A stretch of 26,687 nucleotides of DNA from Clostridia bacterium (GTDB taxonomy: Bacteria; Bacillota; Clostridia; Christensenellales; CAG-138): positions 1 to 26,687 of the forward strand of contig JAEDIC010000024.1 in the NCBI GenBank assembly GCA_016292635.1, given 5' to 3'. Position numbers and translations under genes: made by a program. Positions 15,801 through 22,819 of this stretch are shown one piece after another. The stretch's first letter is position 1; each line of letters begins with the position of its first letter. A model generated the notes under the pieces. It saw only the letters and a program-made list of their open reading frames with translations. It was not told where the DNA came from and made no database searches.

Positions 15801-16910
15801 TCAACATATTTTCCCTTGCTTTTTTCTATCCAATCGGTAACGGTCACGGATCTTGTGATACCACACCGCACAAACCGCCGAGAGCGCCAAAGTTACCACA
15901 TTGAACAGAAACGCCCCATTCCGTGGAAGTACTTCTACTCCAACAATGTACATAACAAAGAGTGTCCACTCAATAATCACCCATTGCATTACATAGATAG
16001 CTGTCACATTTGAACTGAGCATGTTGACAAACGATACAACCGGACGGAATTTTATCACCGACGAAAGGGAATAGCAGATTGGAAGCATGATGAGTACCGC
16101 AATCAGATAAAATGCATGATGTATAAGATTGGGGGAGTAATAAGCATCCGACATAAACACAGATACAATATCCACATTTGCAACAAGGAGACTGCACATC
16201 GTCAAGGCGCCATATCCAATCCCAATCATGAACATATATGTATACAACCGCTTTTTATCCATTGTTCTCTGCAGCAAATATCCAAAGCAATAACCCAACA
16301 TAGGATAAATAAACCACTGCATGACAGGGAAGCAGGAATACTCAAAAGTATAGAAGAACAAACCCAGCACATAGCGAAGTGCAGACTCGCTGAAATCTGT
16401 AAAGCAAGCCAAAAGGTCGCCTGCTATTTGCAAAACCAGGGTGAAGGCCAGCATGATAGGAATGGATGCTTTACATTTTTTCAGTAGGGCCATCAAGAGA
16501 AAGCTCAATCCGGCTAACTGCAAAATATCTAAAAGCAGCAATGAGTCGGTAAAGGATAAACACCATTCAATACCCATTTCTCTTAAAATCACATAAGGCA
16601 GAGTATCACGGACAATGTTCAAAGCATATGCCATGATAAGCAAACCAACGCCACGCTTTGCCATCAATGCAGGCGTGTCCTTTCGGCTATATACCATGGA
16701 TATGCCCATAAGAAACATAAATACAGGTGCCGCAGGAGGACCGCCAAGGTAGCCGACAACAACAGCTATGGTGCCTTCTACGTCAAAAATACCTCCGTCC
16801 AAAAACACATGAACAAGAATCATAAAAATAACCGCAAAAGCTCTTGCCCAATCCAGCTCATGCTCTCTACCCGTCCTGATAACGGTATTTGAAATAAGCT
16901 TGTTTTCCAT
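15801..16910 (-). CDS. Polytopic membrane acyltransferase, HGSNAT/DUF1624-like
   Basis: A 369-residue protein with about ten membrane segments. The N-terminus REHELDWARAFAVIFMILVHV carries the conserved His34 in the first helix. LGGPPAAPVFMFLMGISMVYSR follows, as in the heparan-alpha-glucosaminide N-acetyltransferase-like (DUF1624) group of membrane acyltransferases. Such proteins move acyl groups across the membrane onto cell-surface sugars; the acceptor here is unknown. Although the frame is open to 17165, the ATG at 16910 is chosen because GGAG precedes it and the domain starts there. The gene is visibly AT-richer than its neighbours and lies in the patch downstream of the tRNA, which suggests acquisition by transfer. 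It has its own promoter and a frameshifted companion gene after it. Confidence 0.8.
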   Translation of the reverse strand: MENKLISNTVIRTGREHELDWARAFAVIFMILVHVFLDGGIFDVEGTIAVVVGYLGGPPAAPVFMFLMGISMVYSRKDTPALMAKRGVGLLIMAYALNIVRDTLPYVILREMGIEWCLSFTDSLLLLDILQLAGLSFLLMALLKKCKASIPIMLAFTLVLQIAGDLLACFTDFSESALRYVLGLFFYTFEYSCFPVMQWFIYPMLGYCFGYLLQRTMDKKRLYTYMFMIGIGYGALTMCSLLVANVDIVSVFMSDAYYSPNLIHHAFYLIAVLIMLPICYSLSSVIKFRPVVSFVNMLSSNVTAIYVMQWVIIEWTLFVMYIVGVEVLPRNGAFLFNVVTLALSAVCAVWYHKIRDRYRLDRKKQGKIC

Positions 16911-17434
16911 TTTAGTCTCCGTTATTGAGATGTGCTGACGCTGTCCGAATAGCAAAATCAGTTCCAAATTTACCGTTTGCTTTTGTGTTTTATTATACAA
17001 TGAGAAGTGGGCCGTTACAACAAAAACCATGCTGTCAGAGTTATTGCCGTATTCATATGAAAAAAATATCCTCGCATCGATCCGATGGAGGAATTTATCC
17101 AAGCGGCCATAGAGGTTTCTGAACTGTATGAATGAGACACAAAAATCAAACGTCATGTGGATCACATCAGCGTAGACTACTCCTTTAATTGCTGTGGCGG
17201 AATGCGTGACACAAACCGGGTGTTCGGGATGGTAGACCAGTTTTCCTTCTTCAAAGACATCTTCGGTTGGGACATTACTGTATCAATCGATTTCTATACT
17301 CACGCCGTAGTTCGGAACGGCAGGGTTGTTGTACCGAAAACAAGCGTTGCACAATTTAACGAAAGGCACACCTTTTAACGATTTATCCAAGGAGTGTGCA
17401 TTTCGTATTATAACAGGTCTTTACTTTCAATCAT
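16911..17434. other. Degenerate stretch upstream of the acyltransferase
   Basis: No intact gene is supportable here. Minus-strand sequence at about 17155-17340 reads as protein-like but with an in-frame stop: NYGVSIEID, stop, then VPTEDVFEEGKLVYHPEHPV and TAIKGVVYADVIHM. A plus-strand frame at about 17070-17130 (IDPMEEFIQAAIEVSELYE, then stop) also looks like the tail of a protein, with a frame break upstream. A 73-codon plus-strand frame at 17157-17378 has no family resemblance. Two same-orientation copies of TTTAACGA (17355-17362 and 17374-17381) lie near the right edge. I read this as remnants of one or two lost genes and cannot name them. Confidence 0.4.
16992..17020 (-). promoter_or_regulatory. 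Promoter of the acyltransferase gene
   Basis: TTGTAA (17015-17020) and a perfect TATAAT (16992-16997) are 17 bases apart on the minus strand. This places the transcript start about 75 bases before the ATG at 16910 and supports that start. Confidence 0.7.
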
Positions 17435-17676
17435 AAAAACCACCCTTTGGGTGGTTTTAGATTGTCGAAAAAGTGGCATTATGCCACTTTTTCGAGGTTT
17501 ACATGGCTCCCTTGTGCCTGCGGCACGGCCAGGGATCCATGAAAAGAAACCCTTGCTACGCAAGGCTTTTGCGAATTTGCCGCGCATGTCGCCAAATCCG
17601 ATTGAAGCCTCCGGGGGCCCCAAATCCCCAAGGGTTTTTTGACAGTCAGAAACCACCCTTTGGGTGGTTTTTTGTT
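17435..17676. repeat. Hairpin-bounded repeat-like segment of about 240 bases
   Basis: Both ends carry the same palindrome, AAACCACCC-TTT-GGGTGGTTT (17436-17458 and 17650-17670). Just inside the left one is a perfect 15-bp inverted repeat (17465-17479 with 17481-17495; arm starts TCGAAAAAGTGGC). Smaller hairpins follow, for example gtgcc-tgc-ggcac and ccttgc-tac-gcaagg. The right palindrome is followed by TTTTTTG and would terminate plus-strand transcripts. Open frames on both strands cross the segment but overlap the hairpins. It has the look of a miniature mobile or dispersed repeat. Whether other copies exist in the genome cannot be seen here. Confidence 0.5.
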
Positions 17677-17689
17677 TTAAAATATGTTG

Positions 17690-18934
17690 TTAAACTTCCC
17701 AGCTGTTCAAATAGGCTTTCTGCTCCGGGGTAAGCACGTCTATCTCCATGCCGCAGCCCGCAAGCTTAAGGCGGGATACCTCGTCGTCTATCTCCTGAGG
17801 CACGTCGTATACCTTCCTGTCAAAGTTTCTGCCGTTCTTTGCCATGTATTCAAGGGACAGAGCCTGAATGGCAAAGCTGGTGTCCATTATTTCGGCGGGA
17901 TGTCCGTTGCCCGAGGCGAGGTTTACAAGCCTGCCCTCCGCAAGGAGGTTCAGCGTGCGTCCGTCCGGCAGCTCATAGCCCATTATATCCTTGCGGCGCT
18001 TATATACCTTTACTGCCATGGTCTCAAGCTCCTCGGCATTTACCTCCACATTGAAGTGACCCGCATTGGACAGGAATGCGTTGTCCTTCATAACCTCGAA
18101 ATGCCTGCGGGTTATAACGTCACGGCAGCCGGTGGTGGTAACGAATATATCTCCCTCCGGGGCGGCCTTGTCCATAGTCATTACACGGCATCCGTCCATT
18201 GAGGCCTCAAGAGCCTTTATGGGGTCTATCTCGGTAACTATAACATTGGCGCCCATACCCTTTGCCCGCATGGCAACGCCCCGACCGCAGTAGCCATAGC
18301 CCGCAACGACGACGGTACGGCCCGCAACCAGCAGGTTTGTTGTGTGCATTATGCCGTCCCATACGGACTGGCCTGTGCCATACTTATTATCATAATAGTG
18401 CTTGCACTTGGCGTCGTTTACGTTCATCATGGGGAAAGGCAGCACACCGGCCTTTTCCCTGGCCCTAAGACGGTGTATGCCGGTTGTGGTCTCCTCCGCC
18501 CCGCCTATGACCCTATCCGCAAGGTCCTTGCGCTTGTTTGACAGCAGTTCCATAAGGTCGCCGCCGTCGTCAATTATAAGATCCGGATGGCAGGAAAGGG
18601 CGGCCTCCAGCAGCCGCTCATATTCCTCGGCATCCACGCCGTATTTTGCGTATGTATTTACCCCAAGGGAAGCAAGGCCCGCCGCCGCATCGTCCTGCGT
18701 GGACAACGGGTTGCAGCCGGTGGCGTGCACTTCAGCGCCGCCTGCCGCAAGGCACAGAGCCAGGTATGCGGTCTTGGGCTCCATATGTATGGATAGGGTT
18801 ATCTTAAGTCCCTTAAAGGGCTGCTCCTTTTCAAAGCGTGCCTTTATAGCTGACAGGGCGGGCATAAAATCCTGCACCCATTCTATTTTCATGCGGCCGT
18901 ATTCCGCCATGTTCATATCCTTGACGATACTCAT
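17690..18934 (-). CDS. ahcY: S-adenosylhomocysteine hydrolase family, probably S-inosylhomocysteine-preferring
   Basis: The 414-residue NAD-dependent hydrolase releases homocysteine from the product of SAM-dependent methylation. Family features are intact: CNPLSTQDDAAA (74-84), DDGGDL (about 122-127), EETTTGIH (147-154), the catalytic Lys178/Asp182 in NVNDAKCKHYYDNKYG, the NAD loop AGYGYCGRG (211-219) and SNAGHFN. Two things differ from the bacterial/eukaryotic enzymes. The base-binding motif HMTVET is HMEPKT (50-55). The protein ends at LTPEQKAYLNSWEV without the usual tail carrying K and Y residues that completes the neighbouring NAD site. Both traits occur in the short archaeal/Thermotoga-type enzymes. 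The gene is divergent from a deaminase at 19069. AGGAG precedes the ATG. Confidence 0.9.
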   Translation of the reverse strand: MSIVKDMNMAEYGRMKIEWVQDFMPALSAIKARFEKEQPFKGLKITLSIHMEPKTAYLALCLAAGGAEVHATGCNPLSTQDDAAAGLASLGVNTYAKYGVDAEEYERLLEAALSCHPDLIIDDGGDLMELLSNKRKDLADRVIGGAEETTTGIHRLRAREKAGVLPFPMMNVNDAKCKHYYDNKYGTGQSVWDGIMHTTNLLVAGRTVVVAGYGYCGRGVAMRAKGMGANVIVTEIDPIKALEASMDGCRVMTMDKAAPEGDIFVTTTGCRDVITRRHFEVMKDNAFLSNAGHFNVEVNAEELETMAVKVYKRRKDIMGYELPDGRTLNLLAEGRLVNLASGNGHPAEIMDTSFAIQALSLEYMAKNGRNFDRKVYDVPQEIDDEVSRLKLAGCGMEIDVLTPEQKAYLNSWEV

Positions 18935-18974
18935 CAGAAAAATCTCCTTTTTTCGCTGTAATCAGGCAAGTATT

Positions 18975-19003
18975 ATTCTATCAGCGGCAAAAGCGGGTGT
19001 CAA
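18975..19003 (-). promoter_or_regulatory. Consensus promoter of the ahcY-type gene
   Basis: A perfect TTGACA (18998-19003) and TAGAAT (18975-18980) are 17 bases apart on the minus strand. The -35 box lies six bases from the -35 box of the divergent promoter. Confidence 0.88.
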
Positions 19004-19009
19004 TGCGCT

Positions 19010-19037
19010 TTGCTTTGGGACGTTGTGCTGATATAAT
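19010..19037 (+). promoter_or_regulatory. Extended -10 promoter of the deaminase gene
   Basis: TTGCTT (19010-19015), 16 bases, then TGA-TATAAT (TATAAT at 19032-19037) form an extended -10 promoter. It would give a leader of about 25 bases. Confidence 0.8.
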
Positions 19038-19068
19038 ATGGTCATAAAATATATTGGGGGATAATGGC

Positions 19069-20367
19069 ATGAAGACATTGCTTAAAAACTGCGATATACT
19101 TGCCACAACCGATTCCGGCTTTCATGTGCTGCACAGCGGCTTCTGCGGCATAGAGGATGATAAGATATGCTACCTTGGGGAAACCGAGCCTGCCGAAAAG
19201 TATGATTATGTAAAGAACTTGACGGGCAAAGTGCTTTTTCCCGGCCTTATAAACACCCATTGCCACTCCGCCATGACCCTGCTCCGTGGCATTGGCAGCG
19301 ACCTGCCCCTGCAAGAATGGCTGTATGACCATATGTTCCCCACCGAGGATAAGCTGCGGGCCGAGGACATTAAGGCGGGCAGTCAGCTTGCCATAATGGA
19401 AATGCTGTCCACCGGCACGGTAAGCTTTTCGGATATGTATTACTTCTGCGAGAATACCGCAGAAGCTGTGCTTGAATCCGGCATAAAGGCCAACATATGC
19501 CGAGCTATTTCCGCCTTTGATCCAAACGAGGCATATGAGGACAGCTATCGGGTAAAGGAGGCCCTTGATCTATACAAAAACTACCACAACGCAGGCAACG
19601 GACGTCTCAAGATAGACTTTTCCCTCCATGCGGAATACACCTGCCTTGAGCATATCGTGCAGGCGCACAGCGAAAAATGCTGCGATATGGGCGCCATAAT
19701 GCACATTCACCTTTCCGAGACAAAATCCGAGCATGAAAACTGTATTGCCAAATACGGAAAAACCCCCGCAGAATGGTTTCGTGACCTTGGCGCATTCCAA
19801 GGCCCCTGCCTCGCCGCCCATTGCGTATGGTGCAGCGATGAAGACCTTGACATTCTCCGGGAATACAACGTTTCTCCCATACACAACCCAACCAGCAATA
19901 TGAAGCTGGGCAGCGGCTTTGCCCCCATATGCAAAATGCGGCAGCGCGGCCTTACCATAGGCATAGGCACAGACGGCGCCGCCAGCAACAACAATCTGAA
20001 CCTTTTGGAGGAAATGCACATCGCCTCTATAATACACAACGGCTACCGTCAGGACCCGGTTATAATGAAGCCCGCCGAGGTGCTCTCCATGGCCACCGTA
20101 AACGGCGCAAAGATACAGGGACGGCCTGATTGCGGCGGCATAGCGGTTGGCAACAAGGCAGATATTATCGCCCTTGATTTTGACGCCCCCCATCTTCTGC
20201 CCGCCTTTGATCCCCTAACAATGCTGTGCTACAGCGCACAGGGCAGCGACGTGGTCATGACGATGGTGGATGGAAAAATACTGTATGAAAACGGCGAATT
20301 CCTCACCATAGACAAGGAAAGGGTATTCGTTGAAGTAAGAAAGTCCATGGAGCATCTGTATAACTAA
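19069..20367 (+). CDS. mtaD: 5-methylthioadenosine / S-adenosylhomocysteine deaminase
   Basis: An amidohydrolase-superfamily enzyme that deaminates the adenine ring of SAH, methylthioadenosine or 5'-deoxyadenosine to the inosyl form. The 432-residue protein has the metal site in LINTHCHSAMTLLRG (His64, His66). MHIHLSETKSEHE follows (His214 and Glu217), as do AAHCVW (His251) and GIGTDGAASNNNLN (Asp302). All expected ligands are present. The ATG at 19069 is chosen, with GGGGG eight bases upstream; the longer TTG start would include the ribosome site. It is divergent from the SAH-hydrolase-like gene, which supports SAH as a physiological substrate. A guanine or other amidohydrolase role is less likely given the SAH/MTA-type motifs. 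Confidence 0.92.
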   Translation: MKTLLKNCDILATTDSGFHVLHSGFCGIEDDKICYLGETEPAEKYDYVKNLTGKVLFPGLINTHCHSAMTLLRGIGSDLPLQEWLYDHMFPTEDKLRAEDIKAGSQLAIMEMLSTGTVSFSDMYYFCENTAEAVLESGIKANICRAISAFDPNEAYEDSYRVKEALDLYKNYHNAGNGRLKIDFSLHAEYTCLEHIVQAHSEKCCDMGAIMHIHLSETKSEHENCIAKYGKTPAEWFRDLGAFQGPCLAAHCVWCSDEDLDILREYNVSPIHNPTSNMKLGSGFAPICKMRQRGLTIGIGTDGAASNNNLNLLEEMHIASIIHNGYRQDPVIMKPAEVLSMATVNGAKIQGRPDCGGIAVGNKADIIALDFDAPHLLPAFDPLTMLCYSAQGSDVVMTMVDGKILYENGEFLTIDKERVFVEVRKSMEHLYN

Positions 20368-20382
20368 AGGCTGCGCAATATA

Positions 20383-20427
20383 AAAAGGGCGATATTGAAG
20401 GCATCAAGCCATCCGTATCGCCCTTTT
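20383..20427. terminator. Bidirectional terminator between mtaD and plsY
   Basis: A perfect 12-bp stem (aaaagggcgata / tatcgccctttt) lies between two converging genes, with A residues on one side and T residues on the other. It can end transcripts from either strand. Confidence 0.9.
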
Positions 20428-20438
20428 ATAATGCTTTG

Positions 20439-21056
20439 TCAGCGCACTCTCCGCTCGCCCCTTGCCGCGGAACGCAGCCCTATCTCGGTGCCTCGCTTCA
20501 TGCGCACATAGTTTTCTTTGTGCTTATATAGTATTACTGCCGTAGCCAAAAGCAGAATGATTGCCAGCAGCAGGTTTCGCTGCTCCCATCCCAGATAGCC
20601 TGGCACCAGCAGCACCGTGGCTGTGGTCCCCACCACAATGTAATCAGTAATTATGGTAACCATCAGCACCATGACCATCACAGCCAGAGCAAATTTCCAG
20701 TTCAGCGCCAGAGTCATGCCTATATAAGCGGCAAACCCCTTGCCGCCCCTGAATCTCATGGGCGCGGGGAAAATATGTCCCATTACGGCGGCAACGCCCG
20801 CTACGGCGCCGATATTCTTCACGTCCGGATAAATCAGCTCAGCCAGAACAACGGCTATCGCGGCCTTTCCTATATCATGCAGCGCCACAAGCACGCCGGC
20901 GCGCCATCCCAATAGCAGAGTAGCGTTTGATGCGCCCAGATTGCCGCTGCCGCCTAATCGCAGATCCACACCTTTAAGCCGTGAGAGATACAGCGCCATA
21001 TTGGAACAGCCCAGCGCGTAAGCCGCCGTGGCCGTCCATAAATAAGGCAGGATAAT
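20439..21056 (-). CDS. plsY: Acyl-phosphate:glycerol-3-phosphate acyltransferase PlsY, non-ATG start
   Basis: This integral membrane enzyme makes lysophosphatidate from acyl-phosphate and glycerol-3-phosphate, the first step of phospholipid synthesis. Family motifs are clear: SRLKGVDLRLGGSGNLGASNA (the glycine-rich phosphate loop), HIFPAPMRFRGGKGFAAYIG and further membrane helices. The first ATG (20999) would start inside membrane helix 1. The frame continues upstream as ILPYLWTATAAYALGCSNMALYL with no ATG, GTG or TTG before an in-frame TAA. A strong AGGAGG lies 11 bases before an ATT codon (21056), which I take as the likely start; ACG one codon earlier is the alternative. Full length is then about 205 residues, normal for PlsY. 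Confidence 0.88.
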   Translation of the reverse strand: MILPYLWTATAAYALGCSNMALYLSRLKGVDLRLGGSGNLGASNATLLLGWRAGVLVALHDIGKAAIAVVLAELIYPDVKNIGAVAGVAAVMGHIFPAPMRFRGGKGFAAYIGMTLALNWKFALAVMVMVLMVTIITDYIVVGTTATVLLVPGYLGWEQRNLLLAIILLLATAVILYKHKENYVRMKRGTEIGLRSAARGERRVR

Positions 21057-21093
21057 CGTTTGGATCGCCTCCTTTTGTTATATTTATTTAAGT

Positions 21094-21102
21094 ATTTTAA
21101 CA
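21094..21102 (-). promoter_or_regulatory. Extended -10 promoter for plsY
   Basis: TGTTAAAAT on the minus strand fits an extended -10 element. TTCCAT lies 17 bases upstream as a weak -35. It lies between the sigF stop and plsY, in a gap with no obvious sigF terminator. Confidence 0.5.
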
Positions 21103-21142
21103 TATTCTCAGGCAAAATGGAACCCGCCCAATGCATGGCCCT

Positions 21143-21892
21143 TTACCGAGTCCCTTCCGCCGCCCTGTCCCTCAGCTTTTTCATTATGCGGCTCTCCAGC
21201 CTGGATACCTGCACCTGAGAAATGCCCATGGAGGCTGCGATCTCGCTTTGAGTCTTGTCCCGAAAGTAGCGGAGCATTATTATCTTTCGTTCACGGGGTT
21301 CAAGTATGCTCATAAGCTGCTGCAGCAGCACCCTGTCCAACGCCTCATCGTCCCCGTTGGCGCAGCCTGTCAGCTTGTCCATAACAAGCGCGTCCCCATC
21401 CTCGCCATAAACCGGCTCGTATATGGATATATGAGGCCTGGACGCGTCCATCGCGAGGGAAATCTCCTCCGGATCCTCCCCCATATATTCGGCAAGCTCC
21501 CGTATACCCGGATCCCGGCCCAGCTTTGAGGAAAGCTCGCTCTGGGCTGTTGTGACCCTGCCAGCCAGCTCCTTAAGGGAGCGGCTTACCTTTATCATGC
21601 CGTCGTCCCTGAGATATCGCTTAATTTCGCCGGCTATCATGGGCACAGCATAGGTGGAAAACCGTACATTGTAAGATGAATCAAAGTTCTTTACCGCCTT
21701 GATAAGCCCCATGCTGCCTATCTGATACAGGTCCTCATACTCCACTCCCCGGTTTACATATTTCTTTACAATGGAGCGCACCAGCGCCATATTGCAGCGC
21801 ACAAGCTCCTCCATGGCCTCGCCGTCCCCCGCCCGGGCAAGGGGGATAAGCTCCATTGTCCTCTGATATGACAGGCGGGGCGTATCACTCAT
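21143..21892 (-). CDS. sigF: Forespore sigma factor SigF (SpoIIAC)
   Basis: Directs early forespore transcription after the sporulation septum forms. The 249-residue sigma-70-family protein has region 2 with NMALVRSIVKKYVNRGVEYEDLYQIGSMG-like sequence (about 34-62) and the RFSTYAVPMIAGEIKRYLRDDG segment. A region 3 follows at about 100-150. Region 4 has a helix-turn-helix (TQSEIAASMGISQVQVSRLE) near the C-terminus. The order behind spoIIAA and spoIIAB identifies it as SigF rather than SigB or SigG. Its start lies eight bases inside the spoIIAB end, implying coupled translation. In some genomes spoVA genes follow; here plsY does. Confidence 0.96.
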   Translation of the reverse strand: MSDTPRLSYQRTMELIPLARAGDGEAMEELVRCNMALVRSIVKKYVNRGVEYEDLYQIGSMGLIKAVKNFDSSYNVRFSTYAVPMIAGEIKRYLRDDGMIKVSRSLKELAGRVTTAQSELSSKLGRDPGIRELAEYMGEDPEEISLAMDASRPHISIYEPVYGEDGDALVMDKLTGCANGDDEALDRVLLQQLMSILEPRERKIIMLRYFRDKTQSEIAASMGISQVQVSRLESRIMKKLRDRAAEGTR

Positions 21893-22325
21893 CGTCCCTC
21901 ACCGGCCTTATCGCCTTTGTCATGGTGACCTTTGTTCCCCTGCCCGGTTCGGATTCCACCGTAAGGCTATCCATGAATGCTTCCATTACCGAAAAGCCCA
22001 TGCCGGAACGCTCTGTGCCCGGCATAGTGGTATAAAATGGCTGCATGGCAAGAGCAACATTTTCCATGCCCCGGCCTTCATCCCAAACCGTCACCTCAAA
22101 TATGTCCCCGCGGATACTGCAGGCCATATGCACGGTCTTTGAGGGATCATTACCATAACCATGTACTACGGCGTTTGTCACCGCCTCGCTCACCGCCGTG
22201 CGTATATCCGAAAGCTCTTCTATTGTGGGATTAAGCTGGGTTATAAATGCCGCGGCAGCGGCCCGTGCGAAGGATTCATTCTGCGATATGCTGTCAAAGC
22301 TCAGTTCCATGTGATTTTCAAACAT
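21885..22325 (-). CDS. spoIIAB: Anti-sigma F factor / serine kinase SpoIIAB
   Basis: Binds and silences SigF, and phosphorylates SpoIIAA. The 146-residue GHKL-type ATPase has the N box EAVTNAVVHG (47-56), the G1 box DEGRGM (82-87) and the G2 box ERSGMGF (105-111). The N-terminus MELSFDSISQNESFAR matches the family. The ATG at 22325 is preferred because GGGGG lies just before it and it fits the family start. An ATG four codons upstream, overlapping the spoIIAA stop as TAATG, is the alternative. It is the middle gene of the spoIIA operon. Confidence 0.96.
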   Translation of the reverse strand: MFENHMELSFDSISQNESFARAAAAAFITQLNPTIEELSDIRTAVSEAVTNAVVHGYGNDPSKTVHMACSIRGDIFEVTVWDEGRGMENVALAMQPFYTTMPGTERSGMGFSVMEAFMDSLTVESEPGRGTKVTMTKAIRPVRDDE

Positions 22326-22336
22326 ATTTACCCCCA

Positions 22337-22639
22337 TTATCTTTTTTCTACCAGCCCCAATACGCCGGCCATCCTTAGTATCTTTTCGGCATTTCCCTTA
22401 AGACCGCTTAAATACAGTCTTCCGTCCCGCTCACGCATCCTTTTATACCGCCCCAGCACTATTCCTATGCCCGAGCTGTCCATAAAAGTTACTCCGCTCA
22501 TATCCAGCGTAAGCTCCCGCACAGAACCGTCCAGCATGCCGTCTAGAGTTTCCCGTATTTCCGCCGCATTGTGGTGATCCAGCTCGCCTGTTAGCATCAC
22601 GGTAAGCGAGCTGCCTTTTCTTTTGTTTGCAAGCTGCAT
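22337..22639 (-). CDS. spoIIAA: Anti-sigma F factor antagonist SpoIIAA
   Basis: A STAS-domain protein that, when unphosphorylated, releases SigF from SpoIIAB. In the 100-residue product the phosphorylatable serine lies in MDSSGIGIVLGR (about 53-64) and the nucleotide-interaction region around TGELDHH (17-23). The ATG at 22639 follows GGAGGT at a good distance. The upstream ATG at 22666 lacks a ribosome site and would add nine unconserved residues. It is the first gene of the operon, behind a sigma-H-like promoter. Confidence 0.95.
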   Translation of the reverse strand: MQLANKRKGSSLTVMLTGELDHHNAAEIRETLDGMLDGSVRELTLDMSGVTFMDSSGIGIVLGRYKRMRERDGRLYLSGLKGNAEKILRMAGVLGLVEKR

Positions 22640-22686
22640 AAATACCTCCATGTAATATGTGGGCATCCTTTTTGCCCGTCTTTACC

Positions 22687-22715
22687 CTATTCGCCGCGCA
22701 AAAATCGCATCCTGC
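22687..22715 (-). promoter_or_regulatory. Sigma-H-type promoter of the spoIIA operon
   Basis: On the minus strand GCAGGATGC (22707-22715), 11 bases and GGCGAATAG (22687-22695) fit the sigma-H pattern RNAGGAWWW, 11-12 bases, RNNGAATWW. The AGGA and GAAT cores are exact and the outer positions partly match. The spoIIA operon of Bacillus subtilis is known to be sigma-H-dependent. No convincing Spo0A box was seen nearby. Confidence 0.7.
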
Positions 22716-22774
22716 ATATTATTCCCACGAGTTTTGGCGAATATTCACAAGTTTTGTAAACTGCTCCAAAAACT

Positions 22775-22801
22775 AAAAAAGCAGGAAGATAGCTTCCCGC
22801 T
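22775..22801 (-). terminator. Terminator of deoC
   Basis: A 9-bp stem with one G-T pair (agcgggaag / cttcctgct on the minus strand), a 4-base loop and six T residues. It lies about 20 bases after the deoC stop and separates it from spoIIA. Confidence 0.9.
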
Positions 22802-22819
22802 TTTGCGTTGATTATATAT

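Noticed and set aside
16911..17165. 85-codon N-terminal extension of the acyltransferase
   Set aside because: The promoter at 16992-17020 lies inside it, the ATG at 16910 has its own GGAG, and the conserved domain starts right after that ATG.
17408..17656. 82-codon minus-strand open frame across the hairpin-bounded repeat
   Set aside because: Its two ends are read from the palindromes and the middle from further hairpins. A structural repeat explains the sequence better than a protein.
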